Positions 11,101 through 25,200 of a DNA stretch of 64,000 nucleotides are shown piece after piece. Position numbers and translations under genes: made by a program. This DNA is from Petrolisthes cinctipes (Eukaryota > Arthropoda > Malacostraca > Decapoda > Porcellanidae): positions 174,501-238,500 of the forward strand of contig JAWQEG010000725.1 in NCBI GenBank assembly GCA_033782935.1, written 5' to 3'. The notes beneath the pieces were generated by a model. The model did no database searches. It was not told where the DNA came from and was given only the letters and a program-made list of their open reading frames with translations. Position 1 is the first letter of the stretch. Each line of letters starts with the position of its first letter.

Positions 11101-14100
11101 ACAGGAGGCTGACGCGGGAGGTAAACCTCCACCTGTCCCCCACACACAGGGACCTTCCCAGGCAAGTGTCCCCCTCTCTCCACCGCCTCCTTCGCCCCTG
11201 GCTACGTCCCGGTGCCCTGCGTCAGCGGGTCCCCTGGGTGTTCCCTCCCCCGGGGATTACGGTGGCGACAGACGCATCGGACGTAGGCTGGGGATACCAG
11301 TCTTGCCTGGGACATCAACGGTGCGGGGGATGGAAGGAAGGGGAAAGGCTACTGCACATCAACGCCCGGGAGTTGATGGTAGCGAAGGAATGGCTCAACA
11401 GACACCCTCAGTTTGCCAGGATAGGCGTCCGCTTCGATATGGACAACGTTGCGGCCGTGCAGTGCCTACAGAAACAGGGCACCGTACGGTCGGAAATTCT
11501 CCTGTCCCTGTCAGAACAGATTTTCGCAATAGCGGCCAAGAGGGACATTCACCTCTCGGCCCGCTACGTGCCAGGGCGGGAGAACGATTGGGCGGACGCC
11601 CTATCCAGGTTCAGGGGGACGTCAGTCGAGTGGCAACTGCGTCCCCTTGTGTTCGAGTCTCTCTGCCTTCGCTACGGGACACCGGAGGTGGACCTATTCG
11701 CCTCCCCATCCACGGCCCTACTCCCTCTGTTCCTGACTTTCTCATCCAGAACAGAGGCGGGAGGCCCGGACGCCTTCACGGAGGACTGGAACAGGTGGGG
11801 TCATCTCTACCTCTTCCCACCCCCAGCCACTTCAGTCCTCCTGAAGGCGATCCTCAAGCTGCGCACTTTCAGGGGGAGGGTTCTCCTCATAGCCCCCCGC
11901 TGGCCAGCACAGCCGTGGTTCGGAGAGTTGTCCCGGTGGTGCCCGCATCCCCTTCAGTTGGGATCGGCGTGCCTCTCCAGCACCCTGTCTGCACCACTCC
12001 AAGCGTCACTGAAACTACACGCTTGGAGTTTCTACGGGGAGTCCTCAGCAAAAGGTTCACTAAGGAGACAGTGGACAAGATGTTGAGGGCTCATCGTCAG
12101 TCTTCGGTGCGACAATACGAATCGTGCTGGAAAAGATTCCAGGACTTCTTGCGAAGACACCCCTCCAGGGTCATCTCGGAGGACACAGTCCTGGAATTCC
12201 TCACGTGGCTCGCCGATTCCACCAACAGGGCCCCGGCGACGGTGCTTGCGCATCACGCAGCCCTGTCTGATCCCCTCCTCCTGGGTTTTAACATTAAGGT
12301 TTCGGAGAGGCCTCTCTCTCTCCTGAGGATGGGGATTCGGGCGGGGACCGCACCTCACCGGGCCCAGGCACCCTCCTGGTCCCTTCATCGTGTCCTTTCC
12401 TACCTGACCTTCGAGGGGGTCCCTCTGGAGGTTTGTCACCTCCTCCAGAAAGCTCTCTTCCTGCTCGCCTTAGCTACAGGTTACAGGGCTTCTCAGTTGG
12501 CAGCCCTGACCCGTCACACAGCCTTTTCTTCAGTAACCCCTAACCTTACTTCCTTAACCATTTCCCCCTCCCCTGCTTTTCTAGCTAAGAACGAGCAGGC
12601 TGACGACAGAATTGGCCCTCTCGCAGTACCCTCGTTCCTGAGGGATGGAAATTTCCACCCCCTCTGCCCAGTCCACGCCTTTGTTGCATACGTGGAGGCG
12701 ACGAGAGGGGCTTCTCCGGACCACCTCTTCTACAACTCTAGGTCCGGTAACCCTCTCTTCCCTAGGTCAATCGCTCGCCTTCTCTGCCGAGTGATAGAGA
12801 ACGGGGATCCCGGACACGCCCCGAGGGCTCACAGCGTTAGGGGCGTGGCCGCCTCCCTCGCCTTCCTCAGGACTCACTCGGTGGAGAGGGTCAGGGATTT
12901 AGGGGGCTGGGCGTCCACTCCTTCCTTCAGGACGAGGTACCTGTTCCACTCGCTCTCCCCTACCCCCTGTGTGGCTATGGGTACTCCACCTCCTATTCCC
13001 CAGGGTCCCCGCGGGAGACACATGGGGGGGAGGGGCCGCCCGAAGAGAAAAGGTCGGGTGATTTAAGTCCCGTCACATCATCCCAGACCTCATCCACATC
13101 TTGTACAGCTTCATACTCATCCCCATTCTTCACGTGTACATATGGTGAAAGAGAATATATAATAAATTACATTGTTACGGAATTCTTGTGTATTCATTTT
13201 CCAAACAATTATTAACTAAGATGAGTGACAGGAGATATTATTACACAGGATATCTGGATCCTAGTGTCCTCCGTCATCCCCTCGGGATTACATTACCTGA
13301 GCGAGGGCCATAGCCCTAACTCAGAAGACTTGAATAAGGGGGGGGGGGGAATGGGGGGGGGAGGAAAAGGGGGGGGGGGAGTATCCATGGGAACCTCCCC
13401 CCTCCTCTCCTAGACCCGAACCCTCGAGTCTAACTATAAAGACTTTATGTGTAACAATTCTGGTCTATAACAGAATGGTCTACGGTTTTATGGTATACGC
13501 TACTTCTCCCCCACCACGGCGTTTCACCTAGCCAGTGTCGGGAGGGGCGTTAGCTGCTGCCTCACCGGGCTCGGTTACCTTTCCTGCCCTCCGCTCTCAA
13601 CCACTCTTAACTAGCACGTGATTGCCTCCACCTCACCTCCCACCTACCGCATCGCATGCTTAGCAACCAGCTGTACTGGTTTCACTATACCAATAATAGT
13701 GCATTTGTCGCGGCTTCTAGCCGCTTAAATTGTATTTATTGGTTTGTGAAACCAGTACAGCTTCTACTGTCCCACCCACCTCCCGATGCGGCAGACACTC
13801 ACTTCTTTCTCATTGGAGTGGACGAGCGGTATTCAGCGGAGGAGGGGCTTAATACCTCACCTCACCACCTCCAGGTGGCTCCACTATCAGTACAGCGCCA
13901 GATTTGAATTTTTATTTACTTCTGATGAACGTCACGGAATTGACCCTTCCAACCCAGATTATGCCTACACGGGGCCTGGGCTTGTGAAGGGGCCTATTCT
14001 ATAGCAACCAGCTGTACTGGTTTCACAAACCAATAAATACAATTAAAGCGGCTAGAAGCCGCGACAAATGCACTATTATTTATCTGTCAGTACCTCCATT

Positions 14101-16211
14101 CAAGCATCCATTAAAAAATCCATATTTCACAATTACACTGTCTAAAATGTATAGGAGAGAGCTGGTGAAGTGAATGTGAAAGAGAATACGGGGGAATAAA
14201 GCAAGCAAGGCAGCCTCTGTGTGTGGGAAAGAGTGAGTCAAGTGAGGCTGAAACAGAGAATGGTTGAGCAGGAGAAACAACAAGTTAGGTGGCCAGTCTA
14301 ACCCACTTCGGTTACTCTTTATTTTGGTCTTACTCATTGGCCACACCACAATCAAGCTAACCATTTTACTCGCCTGCCAGACCCTATTTGTTTCCGCCTC
14401 ACCTCTCTATTGAGTATCAGTTTCATCCAAATGGACCAAATGAACGGAATATAACCTCACCGGCCATGGAGGTATAAAGGGCTCCATGTCACCGGCCCTC
14501 TATCTACGACTGAAATGAAATTTCAGCAAGTCTCTCACCACGGCTAGACCTTAGAATACTTGGACTACAGTCTAGAAGCAAGCATAAATTCAACTATACG
14601 CCTGGACATGTTTGATACTGTGCTTACAGAATAGTAGGCCACTAATAGCACCTTGTTCTACATAGTGACTACCTGAATCCCTATATCACCAGGAGGGAGA
14701 AGGGTCCATGAGAGGATCCATTCCGTTCTATAACTGTTATTCTTTCATATTACATGCGTACTAACCCACCCACCCATTCCGTCAGGCTGGTCACCGAGAA
14801 GGAGTGTGGTGTTGTGCTCATGGGCAGCAGAGGAGTATGGCCTTATAGGTTCTATGGAGTGGATTGAACAGTTTGGAACTCAGCTCATGGACCGTGGAGT
14901 GGTTTACCTCAACGTCGACATGGCCATAGAAGGTAAATTTACACGGCTATATTGGATTTTAACTTCACAGTATAAAACACAGATTCTCATAAGTATATAT
15001 AAAACAAATGTGTGTGGTACAGTATATACAGCTGAGAAACCTACTAACGCTTTCAGGGCCCGTGTCGCACTGTTTTTTCGGGAATAACTCTGTAACTAAA
15101 GGTTGGATCAGTATGATGTTTTGCCACGGGTTATTTTACACCTTCCGCTAATTTTTGGCACTATAATGGATTACCAAAAGTGAATAATTAAGGCACTTGT
15201 CCCCGAGAAATGCGTCATTTTTATGAAATTTAACACTGGTATACGAACGGTCATAGTGTGACGTATATACCACGTCAGTCCACAGGCTCCACCCATCCCC
15301 TTCTTTCCCTCCCCCACCCTACTCTCTCTCACTCTGGTCTCGCAACTTTGTTCGAAAATACAAAACGGTCACAAGCTTTGTCATATATATATATATATTG
15401 AAAGCATTTATTAAGTGTATTGGTAAACTATTATCTGATGGTGTCACTGACAGATCAGGGCGGACGTAGGGTTAATTATTATTACAACACATATAATTAA
15501 ATACTGAAGCTTTTTTTCATGTGACAAAAACTGGTTTCGGTACTGATGCAGTATTCAAAATCGTGTTTCTCACATGAATGAATGTATCATTATTTGGATA
15601 TAATTATGTGTTGTAATATGTCCATAATGTTTATAACATGTTACTCATTATCAATATAATACGTTTACTTACATGATATTTATTAGAGAACAGTTAAACC
15701 CGCATATTGACAAATTATAATTGGGTTTGTTTCGCCCGAGCAGACGACTGAATTTCGGTTTAATTCATAGCTGCCACAGTTACCAGATACAACACCAGCA
15801 TATTGGTGGATGAGGTGGCCTCGAGTCATCTGTGCGCAACTGTACACAGAGTACAGCCGCATGACAAAAGCGTTCCTACAGCCACGTGGACAATGTAACA
15901 TCTTCGTCATGTCGGACACCGTTGGCTCTCACACAGCATCTGACTGTGTGTAAAGCACTTCGTCCATGTGTACCCATTTCACACGATTGAAACACAACAC
16001 TCCTGAATTCCAACAAAGCATTGCTATCCCGTCAAGCACTGGCGTTATCGTACACAACTCTACCATATATATATACTCGCTGTTATGTATCACTATATGA
16101 TAAAAAGTGATAACAATAACATTAAAACATAATGCCTGCTAGCATTATATACTTATACATATCTTTAGGACTAAAGCTTGTGACCGTGTTGTATTTTCGA
16201 ACAAAGTTTCG

Positions 16212-16275
<64 letters not shown>

Positions 16276-19200
16276 AAGAGTAGGGTGGGGGAGAGAAAGA
16301 AGGGGATGGGTGGAGCCTGTGGACTGACGTGGTATATACGTCACACTATGACCGTTCGTATACCAGTGTTAAATTTCATAAAAATGACGCATTTCTCGGG
16401 GACAAGTGCCTTAATTATTCACTTTTGGTAATCCATTATATTGCCAAAAATTAGCGGAAGGTGTGAAATAACCCGTGGCAAAACATCATACTGATCCAAC
16501 CTTTAGTTACAGAGTTATTCCCGAAAAAACAGTGCGACACGGGCCCTGAAAGCGTTAGTAGTACATTTTACTCATCATCAAGCGATGTGCAGAGGAGCTG
16601 CTGGGATGGACAGTTGTCAAACAGGGTATAGTAGTGTAAAGTGAAATCATCGGCATAGGAGTGGATAGGGGAGGATATAGAGCTAAGTACTGTAGGTCAT
16701 TGATGAAAAGGAGAAAGAGAGTAGGTGATAGGATAAAACCCTGAGAAACACCACTGTTGATAGACTTAGGGAAGAACAATGACTGTCTACAACAGCAGCT
16801 ATAGACTGGCCAGAAAGGAAATCAGAGATAAAGGTACAAAGGGAAGGATAGAGATTGAATTAAAGCAGTTTAGAAATTAAACTATTGTGCCAGACTCATT
16901 CAAAAGCTTTTAATATATCTAGCGCGACAGTAGAGCTCATCCACACTTCAGGCAATGGTAAGCCTTGGGACCACCCCGTTCAGTTACTGCCAAACCGTTG
17001 CTAAGCAAGAAATCCACTGTAAACTCAACCCCAAAGGGGAGAGTTGTTGAGATAGGGGCCATGAACAGAAAAAACAAGGGCTTGTGTTTTCCTCACCTCT
17101 CCGGGTCACAAGAGAATATTAACATTGATTAGGGGTAAGCCAATAAATGGAAGAATAATATCCTACTCTTATTAATATGCTAGGCGCAGCCTGAACTCGC
17201 CCAATTTTAAGCTTATGTGTTGTATTGCTGACTGTAAGGATTATAGTATTCCCAGCTAATTGGCCATTGAGCATCTGCATTACTGCAGCAAACCATTAAG
17301 AATTTGAATTTCCATCTTCAGCTCATTGCAATGCTCAATGGTATTTTCACACTTCTGTCTATTTCTATTTCATAATTTCTTCAACTTATTACAAATAATT
17401 AATACAGATTTTCAGCGATATTTTGCTTTGTTATTTTTTCTCATTCCCTGCATTTTCTCTTTCCTTAATTATTACCTTTTTATTCAATATTTTCTTTAGT
17501 TTTATTGTAATTTTCTGTTGTCTAAATGGCATATAAGTAATTATGTTTCTCGCATCTCCAGGTAATGTGACCTTGAGGGCAAAATCGGCTCCTCTTCTCT
17601 ACGACGCCCTCTTTCAGGCGGCCGCTAAGGTGAGACTAGCTTCTTCTGTGCTGACTTTTGGAAAAATTCAATGTCTTGTCTGTGGTCGTTTCTGCTTTAT
17701 CTAACTCTAATTGTACTTTCTAAGATTGCTATATTACCATACAACGGTCTCTCTGGGGGCGGGATGCACGAAAGACCTTAGCGGAGTGACCGTTAAGGTA
17801 ACCTTAGGCAGTTTCACTAAGGGGATGGTAAGGTTGCTGCTATGGTTGTATGCTCTATTGGCCTTAACATCAACCTTAGTGTTCCCTTAGGTGATCTTAG
17901 CAGTCGGCCATGTTTGTTTCGTTCCATTCCATTCCGACTATGGACCACCAGCTGACATTCTCTGGGCCAATGAGAGGGCAGCTTCATAGACACATTAGGC
18001 AACATAAGCCAATCAGAAGTCAGTTGGGATGACAGCTTATCACAGAAAACAAACAAATTACTCATTTTCATTGCGTGAAGTGGGAGATGAACATTGTGTG
18101 AGATTTCTTGAGTATAGAAGTGTTTATTTTGGCATTTTATTACTTAATATGGGAGAAGAGCCTCCTACTAAGCGTGCAAGACGTGCAAATTATACTGCAG
18201 CTGATGAAGAACTCATGATTATGATAACTGAATGGAAAAAGAGAGAACACATTTTCTGGTGGCTACCATTCGTCCACATCACACCAGAATACGCGTTGAT
18301 TTAGTATGTAGGCTCTAGGGTCATTTGTTTCCTAGCATAGTTTGGAGGATTGAGAAACTTTGAATTTGCCGACTTCATAACAGGGGCCTAGGCCTAGCTA
18401 TTACAACCAGATTATGCCGAGATTTCTGACCACCTTAATTCCTCTCTTACTGTCTACTTTTCTTCTCTATTTATGTAAAGGTTGTAGTTGTGGTAGTAGG
18501 GAATGTGGTGGTGATGATTCCCGTTTAGATGATTTTCCAAACTTACCATTCCCTGTGTAATGTTTGTTGTTGTGGTAGGACAATGGTGGTAGTTGTAGTA
18601 GACCAATACAGTGTTGGAACATACAAAATAAATAATTATGTTAAGAAAAGAGCATGTATTCAAGGATATTATTTAAAAATAATAACAAATAAACGAATTT
18701 TTAACCTATGTGATTTTCCTCTTTTATAGTATAATATAACTTGGTTATTAAAAATTTGTTTATTAGTAAAGATTAGCACAGTACAATAATCATACCATAA
18801 TAGATGTGCACAGCGTACCATGATTTTGAGGAAAGTACCATAATTTCGGCATTACTGTACGATAATTTGAGCAGGTCGGCAACACAACGCTCCACTACTC
18901 AACCCTACGGTTGTCTAAAGGGTGCTCTCGACCACCCTTAGCCGAAAGGTTAAAGATGGCCGCCACAATTGCCGCTAAGGTGTTTCGTGCATACCACCTT
19001 AGTGAGTTAAGGGCAAAAATGGCGGCTAAGGTAGCTTAACGGACGCTAAGGTCTTTCGTGCATCCGCCCCCTGGATCATTATGAATTAGCTCCCCATTGC
19101 CTGTATTGATATGGGCAATACTTTAAGGATTTTGGCGCCTTTTCGGCCCCAGCCACTCCCTTTCAGTTCTTCGACTGTTCCTCTAGTCTTTCTGTTTCCT

Positions 19201-22200
19201 TTCTGCTTGCTGTCTTACCTCTCTATCACCTTCTCCTGGCACTATATGATCTATCAATCAATCATGTCTTAGCTATAGAATGTCATAAAGGAATATCAAA
19301 TGACATTGTCATTTTCGTACAGAAATTGTAAAGAGGTACTAGTTATAAACGGTCGTTCATAGAAACTGATTCTTGAAAGAGGTCTGAGATTAATGTGCCC
19401 TGTATCGTCCGAATTTCCGTCGGTACAGTACTTGTAAAGCAAAACATCACTTCGTTAGTCTCCCCCTTCTCCCAGTGGAAACCGCCTTGTGGTGGTGGAG
19501 GTGGAGAGGTTTGCGTGTCTTCAACTGAGATCTGGCAAGCTGGACTGGAGGGGGCCCTGGGCCCTACTTTGCCCCGATTTCGGGGAGAGAGGGCTTCCCA
19601 TGCTAGAAAAGTCACCAGTGAGAAACCAGACTAAATGGTTCCAATGAAATAGGCTGCCAGTACGAGCCAACAGTTCTGCCCGCCAGAGGGACGGACCTCT
19701 GAGGGTGCTGGATGGTTGGGTGTCTGGGCCAGGAGATGTCGGGGAAGAGGGTCTCTGCACCATCATGGGCAAACTTTTGAGCCATTGGGGTTAAAGGTTA
19801 AAGGCCGCCAATGATTGGCAGTCAATGGGACAGTGAAACACACACTAGACTGTATGAAACACAACTATAGCACTCATCATATATGATGAGTGGCCCAGAG
19901 ACCTCTCCACCACGTGAGACCCAAGTCAGCTTCGGCTATGGCTGCGTAAGCAGGAAGATCTCAGACAGCCGACTCAAACCCCCCACCCCCTGCTCACAGG
20001 GATGGTAACCTCTGGTATTAGTGAAAGATTTTTACAGTGTCCCCATCAAGGACCAAATGCTGGACCACAGATACTGCAGCCGTGCACTCTACCACTGTGC
20101 TAGCCAGAGGCTAAAAGACAAGAGGGACAGTTGGAGAACTATAAGTGAGTGGCAATAGGGACTGCATTTTAAAACAAGTGGGCTCGTGGGAGACGAGGTA
20201 CCCCGCCCACGACAAACAGTGCTCGGTCCCCATATTTGCCAGGTAGGTAGTAGCTCTTGACTCCTGGGGCCATTTCATTAATAACTGTTATATGGATGTC
20301 TAAAAGCCTCTTCCTCTTCCTTGAGCGGTCTCGACCAGGCTCTTGAGATGTCACTCTCTGGTTGTGGTGGTTTTCAGAAGGCTGGGGCTTGTTCTCCCCA
20401 TGCAGCTTCTGCAAACAATAGAAGACCCAGCAGGTCGGGTGTTGTGTCAACGAACCAAGCTGGCGGCTTGGATACTGATGTATCTGCATCTGTTTCATAT
20501 GGTGGTCTCCACTCAAAATGTAAGCATTTTGGAATGGTTCTTTGGATCCGTCTCACTTATGACAGTGACTGCCAATCCAATCAGTGTTATATAATTTTCA
20601 ATATAAATGCCGCTGCCAAAGCAGCTTTTGAGGCAAAAAGGTTCTCTGTCTGTGGGGGATGCTCATTGTATGGTTCAGCCGTTCAGGCGATGTGGTCCAT
20701 AAATGTAGTTGACAGTGACATGACTACTTCCCAAAAATCTTTGATGACTCAGTGGAGCATGTCCCAAAAGAGCGCCAAGTTCCTACACTTTTATGGTAAC
20801 CTCATCCATGCTTCTAGGTATCTTGAAAAAGAAATTGGATTTCTACCTATAGGCCACATAAATAAATATGGTTTTAATCAAAGCCAAAGATCTTACACAG
20901 GCCATGATGCTCCTCAATCTCGTCTGCCCATCTAAATGGCATGTTTGAATCCATCAAACCTCTTCACACTTTCTTAAAGAGTTTCTCAGTGGTTGCAGTT
21001 TTTGTGTGAGCCACTCTGCACCCATAGCACAGGAGGAGGGCATCTCCCAGGAAAGCGTCCTCAGTGTCATGCTATTTGCAGTGGCAATTAACGCTATTGC
21101 CTCATCTCTTCCAGATGGTATAGCTAACTCAATGTATGATGACGACATGGCGGTCTGGTTTGCTGCCAGTAGTGGAGCAGCGCATGCAGTTTCCTCTCGA
21201 CAGGGTGTCGCGTTGGGCTGGTTCTCATGGGTTTAGCTTCTCTCCTGCCAAGATGGTTGGTATGCATTTCTGCCGCATTTGGGGCATCCACCCCGATCCA
21301 GACTTATTCATGTATGGTCATCAGATACATTGTACTGAGGAGACTCGTTGTTTGGGTCTTCTCTTTGACAAACGTTTGACTTGGGTTCCCCATCTCCATT
21401 CACTTAAGGTCTCTTGCCTCCAGGCTCCCAACCTGTTGAATGTCCTGGGCCATATACGTCCTGGGGTGCAGATTGGGGCACCCTCCTTCACCTACAGTAT
21501 ATTGTGGTCGAAACTCGACTATGGGTGTGAGTCGTACTCCTCAGCCACGGCTGCCCGTCTCAAACTCTTAGAACCCTGTTCATCATGCTGGGGCACGTCT
21601 GGCGACTGGAGCCTTCAGGTCATCCCCAATCCCCAGTTTTCTGGTGGACGCTGATGAGCTACCTTTTGGTCTCCATCGCCAGTGCTTGATGGTTCGTTGT
21701 TGGCATGATTTACATCGACTCCCTGACTCTCATCCCTGCTTGGCAGTGTCATCTGATATCATGTCTCAGTGCTACTTCTCACATCCTCGCATGCCATGGC
21801 TTTTGGCTTCTGGGCCTGGAAGGCTATGAAGGAGTTGGGCATTGATGACTTCCAGATTTGTGTGGTGCGAGTTTATGGCTTCTCCCAGAGGTTCACACCT
21901 GCACTTACTTTTCAGACAAAAAGGAATCTCTTCCTCCTCCAGTGGCTCGCTCCCTCTTTTAGGACATGCCTCCTCTCATTGGGGGTCCCTCCCAGTGCAC
22001 ACTGATGGGTCAAAGTCTGATGCTGGATTTGGTTTTGGGGCTGTAATTCCTGACTTTTGTCGTGGCAGCAGGCTCTCTTCTGTCATGTCTAATTTTACTG
22101 CTGAGCTCTCGGCCATTTTATATACAATCCAAGTAATTTTTACTCTCCCGCAACCTTCTGTTACGATTTTTGTTATTTCTATAGTGCCTTTCAGGCCTTG

Positions 22201-25200
22201 GGCAATTTTAACTCTTCCCATCCCATGATGTTGGCCATACTTAAGTGGTTTGTCCTTCTGGGACGTCGTGGCCGCAGAGGCACATTTCGTTGGGTCCCAG
22301 CCCATGTGGGTGTTGATAGGAATGAGCGGGCTAATGCCCTGGCTAAGGCTGTGGCCTCCAGTGCTCGAACTCCTGCAAGGCATCATCCCGTACCTGCTCT
22401 AGACCTTTGACCCGAAATAGATGCTGCCATTTGTTCCTGCTGGCTGGACAGATGGTACGCCATCAGGGCTAACAAGCTCCGCGGCATCCGCAAGCCCCTT
22501 TGTTTGTGGAGCTACAGCGGCCTGTCCTGCCGGTGGGAGGGCTCCCCCTCTCTACTGTGAATGATTATCTATTCCCTTTGACAGTGCAGCATCTTCACCT
22601 TGTGAAGTGCCCCAGCCTTGGGGACCTTCGTCGTATGTACCTCTCCGAGTACTAAGTGGGGGACGGTTCTTATTTTCTCTCTCAGGTGCTCGGGGAGGAG
22701 GCTTGTAGTGTGGGAGGGAGCACCCTCTCGTTTGTGGAGTAGTGAAGTTTATTATTTTTATGGATACTTTTTACTTTTTTAGATTGCTTAATGTTTCTTT
22801 CATTTTTATTCTTTTACATCTTTTACTTAATTAGGTTATTTTAGTAATATGTGAGTTTTAGATGATATGTCCTTGTAATCATGCTGCTTCTCCCTTTTGG
22901 AGTAGTGAAGCCTGGCTTATATATGTATATATTTCATAAATCATACAAATGACCACAATTTGAATTCTCAAGAATTTAATATTATGTTGGGCGGTACATG
23001 CCCCTGGCTGTTGCGCCGCCAGATGTCTAGTGGCATCATTTACCAATAAATCAATAAATCAATCCTTAGTTGCCTTGGCCTAGAGGTCACTCCCCTCTGG
23101 CAGCTGATGGCTTAAAGTAAAATGTTCTTATTTCTATCCATATATCACACAAAGTGTGTTCTCACAATATAATCACTTGTTCTTCTGGGTAATAATTCTG
23201 AAATTAAAGAACATAAAATTAGGAACATTTTAAGGCATTAAGAGGTACTCATCAATTTAGAGAATATTATTACCATTGTAAACATGTGTTACTGGAACTC
23301 GAAGTTAAAGACAACATGGATGTTCGAATGAAGCCTACTAATTATTTTGTTTGTTTTGTAGCCAAAATAAACTACATGGAAACCGATAATACCAAAAATA
23401 AAGTAGGCTACATTAGGCAGCAAACTACGATCTGTATAGGCTACATATATCCCAAATCATTATGCAAATGAAAATTCTCTATAGAGAGTAAAATGCTGAC
23501 GGGAACAGCCACAATGATGGATGAACCCCAACACATCACTAACCACTCTGTATTACCTGGCAAACTTTCTGTTACCACTGATAGAAGTATTCTATATTTG
23601 ATGCAGTTTAGGTTGAAGTATTTCCACCGTATAGTCTTCTGTTCAGTAAGTGAGAGTAGGGAGAGAAAATCAGTGTTGCCCTCGGGAACTCTTACAAATT
23701 GCCTATATACAACCTCTTTGAGGTATATCGTCACTGCATACTGTTTCCAATTTTTGCCACAGTGTAGTGGATAGACTATACAACATTATAGAGGAAAATT
23801 CCCCAGGGTTTTGCCTGGTCAAACGCTCACACATAAGGAATAAACGTTTAAACAGTACAATAAAAATATACTGCCATTGAAAATGCCTTTATTGAGATGT
23901 AATTCATGTATGTTAAATCATATATGCATAGTGAATTATAAGTGACCGGCCCATTCTGGTTACGTTCAACTTACAGTATATGCTATCGTCATTATCTAGG
24001 CAGTGAGCAAGCCTTCTTCAAACTGCCTTATCACCGTCCAAAGTACGATATTAGTGCATTTGTCGCGGCTTCTAGCCGCTTAAATTGTATTTATTGGTTT
24101 GTGAAACCAGTACAGCTGGTTGCTATAGAATATGCCCCTTCACAAGCCCAGGCCCCGTGTAGGCATAATCTGGGTTGGAAGGGTCAATTCCGTGACGTTC
24201 ATCAGAAGTAAATAAAAATTCAAATCTGGCGCTGTACTGATAGTGGAGCCACCTGGAGGTGGTGAGGTGAGGTATTAAGCCCCTCCTCCGCTGAATACCG
24301 CTCGTCCACTCAAATGAGAAAGAAGTGAGTGTCTGCCGCATCGGGAGGTGGGTGGGACAGTAAAAGCTGTACTGGTTTCACAAACCAATAAATACAATTT
24401 AAGCGGCTAGAAGCCGCGACAAATGCACTATTATTGGTATAGTGAAACCAGTACAGCTGGTTGCTAAGCATGCGATGCGGTAGGTGGGAGGTGAGGTGGA
24501 GGCAATCACGTGCTAGTTAAGAGTGGTTGAGAGCGGAGGGCAGGAAAGGTAACCGAGCCCGGTGAGGCAGCAGCTAACGCCCCTCCCGACACTGGCTAGG
24601 TGAAAAGCCGTGGTGGGGGAGAAGTAGCGTATACCATAAAACCGTAGACCATTCTGTTATAGACAAGAATTGTTACACATAAAGTCTTTATAGGTAGACT
24701 CAAGGGTTCGGGTCTAGGAGAGGAGGGGGGAGGTTCCCATGGATACTCCCCCCCCCCCCTTTCCTTCCCCCCCCATTCCCCCCCCCCCCCCCCCCTTATT
24801 CAAGTCTTCTGAGTTAGGGCTATGGCCCTCGCTCAGGTAATGTAATCCCGAGGGGATGAAGGAGGACACTAGGATCCAGATATCCTGTGTAATAATATCT
24901 CCTGTCACTCATCTTAGTTAATAATTGTTTGGAAAATGAATACACAAGAATTCCGTAACAATGTAATTTATTATATATTCTCTTTCACCATATGTACACG
25001 TGAAGAATGGGGATGAGTATGAAGCTGTACAAGATGTGGATGAGGTCTGGGATGATGTGACGGGACTTAAATCACCCGACCTTTTCTCTTCGGGCGGCCC
25101 CTCCCCCCCATGTGTCTCCCGCGGGGACCCTGGGGAATAGGAGGTGGAGTACCCATAGCCACACAGAGGGTAGGGGAGAGCGAGTGGAACAGGTACCTCG

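Larger units (their letters stand above)
6616..14075 (+). mobile_element. DIRS-like tyrosine-recombinase retrotransposon, copy 1
   Basis: The element of about 7.46 kb has the full DIRS layout: inverted terminal repeats (6627-6836 and 13817-14026), an internal complementary region at 13662-13762, a gag-like gene, RT/RNase H with a DAM-like tail, and an overlapping tyrosine recombinase. The left end begins near TTATTGGTATAGTG and the right end stops at AATGCACTA. No target duplication is seen, as expected for recombinase-mediated integration. All frames are open and copy 2 is almost identical, so it is probably recent. It lies in the intron between exons A and B, on the same strand as the host gene. 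Confidence 0.95.

Noticed and set aside
10787..11990. N-terminal 400 residues of the recombinase frame as a separate protein
   Set aside because: Its Pro/Arg/Gly-rich content mirrors the GC-rich polymerase codons in another frame; treated as overprint unless shown translated.
20038..20112. Functional tRNA gene
   Set aside because: The A-box is good but the B-box is degenerate and no cloverleaf can be formed; it is a SINE head.
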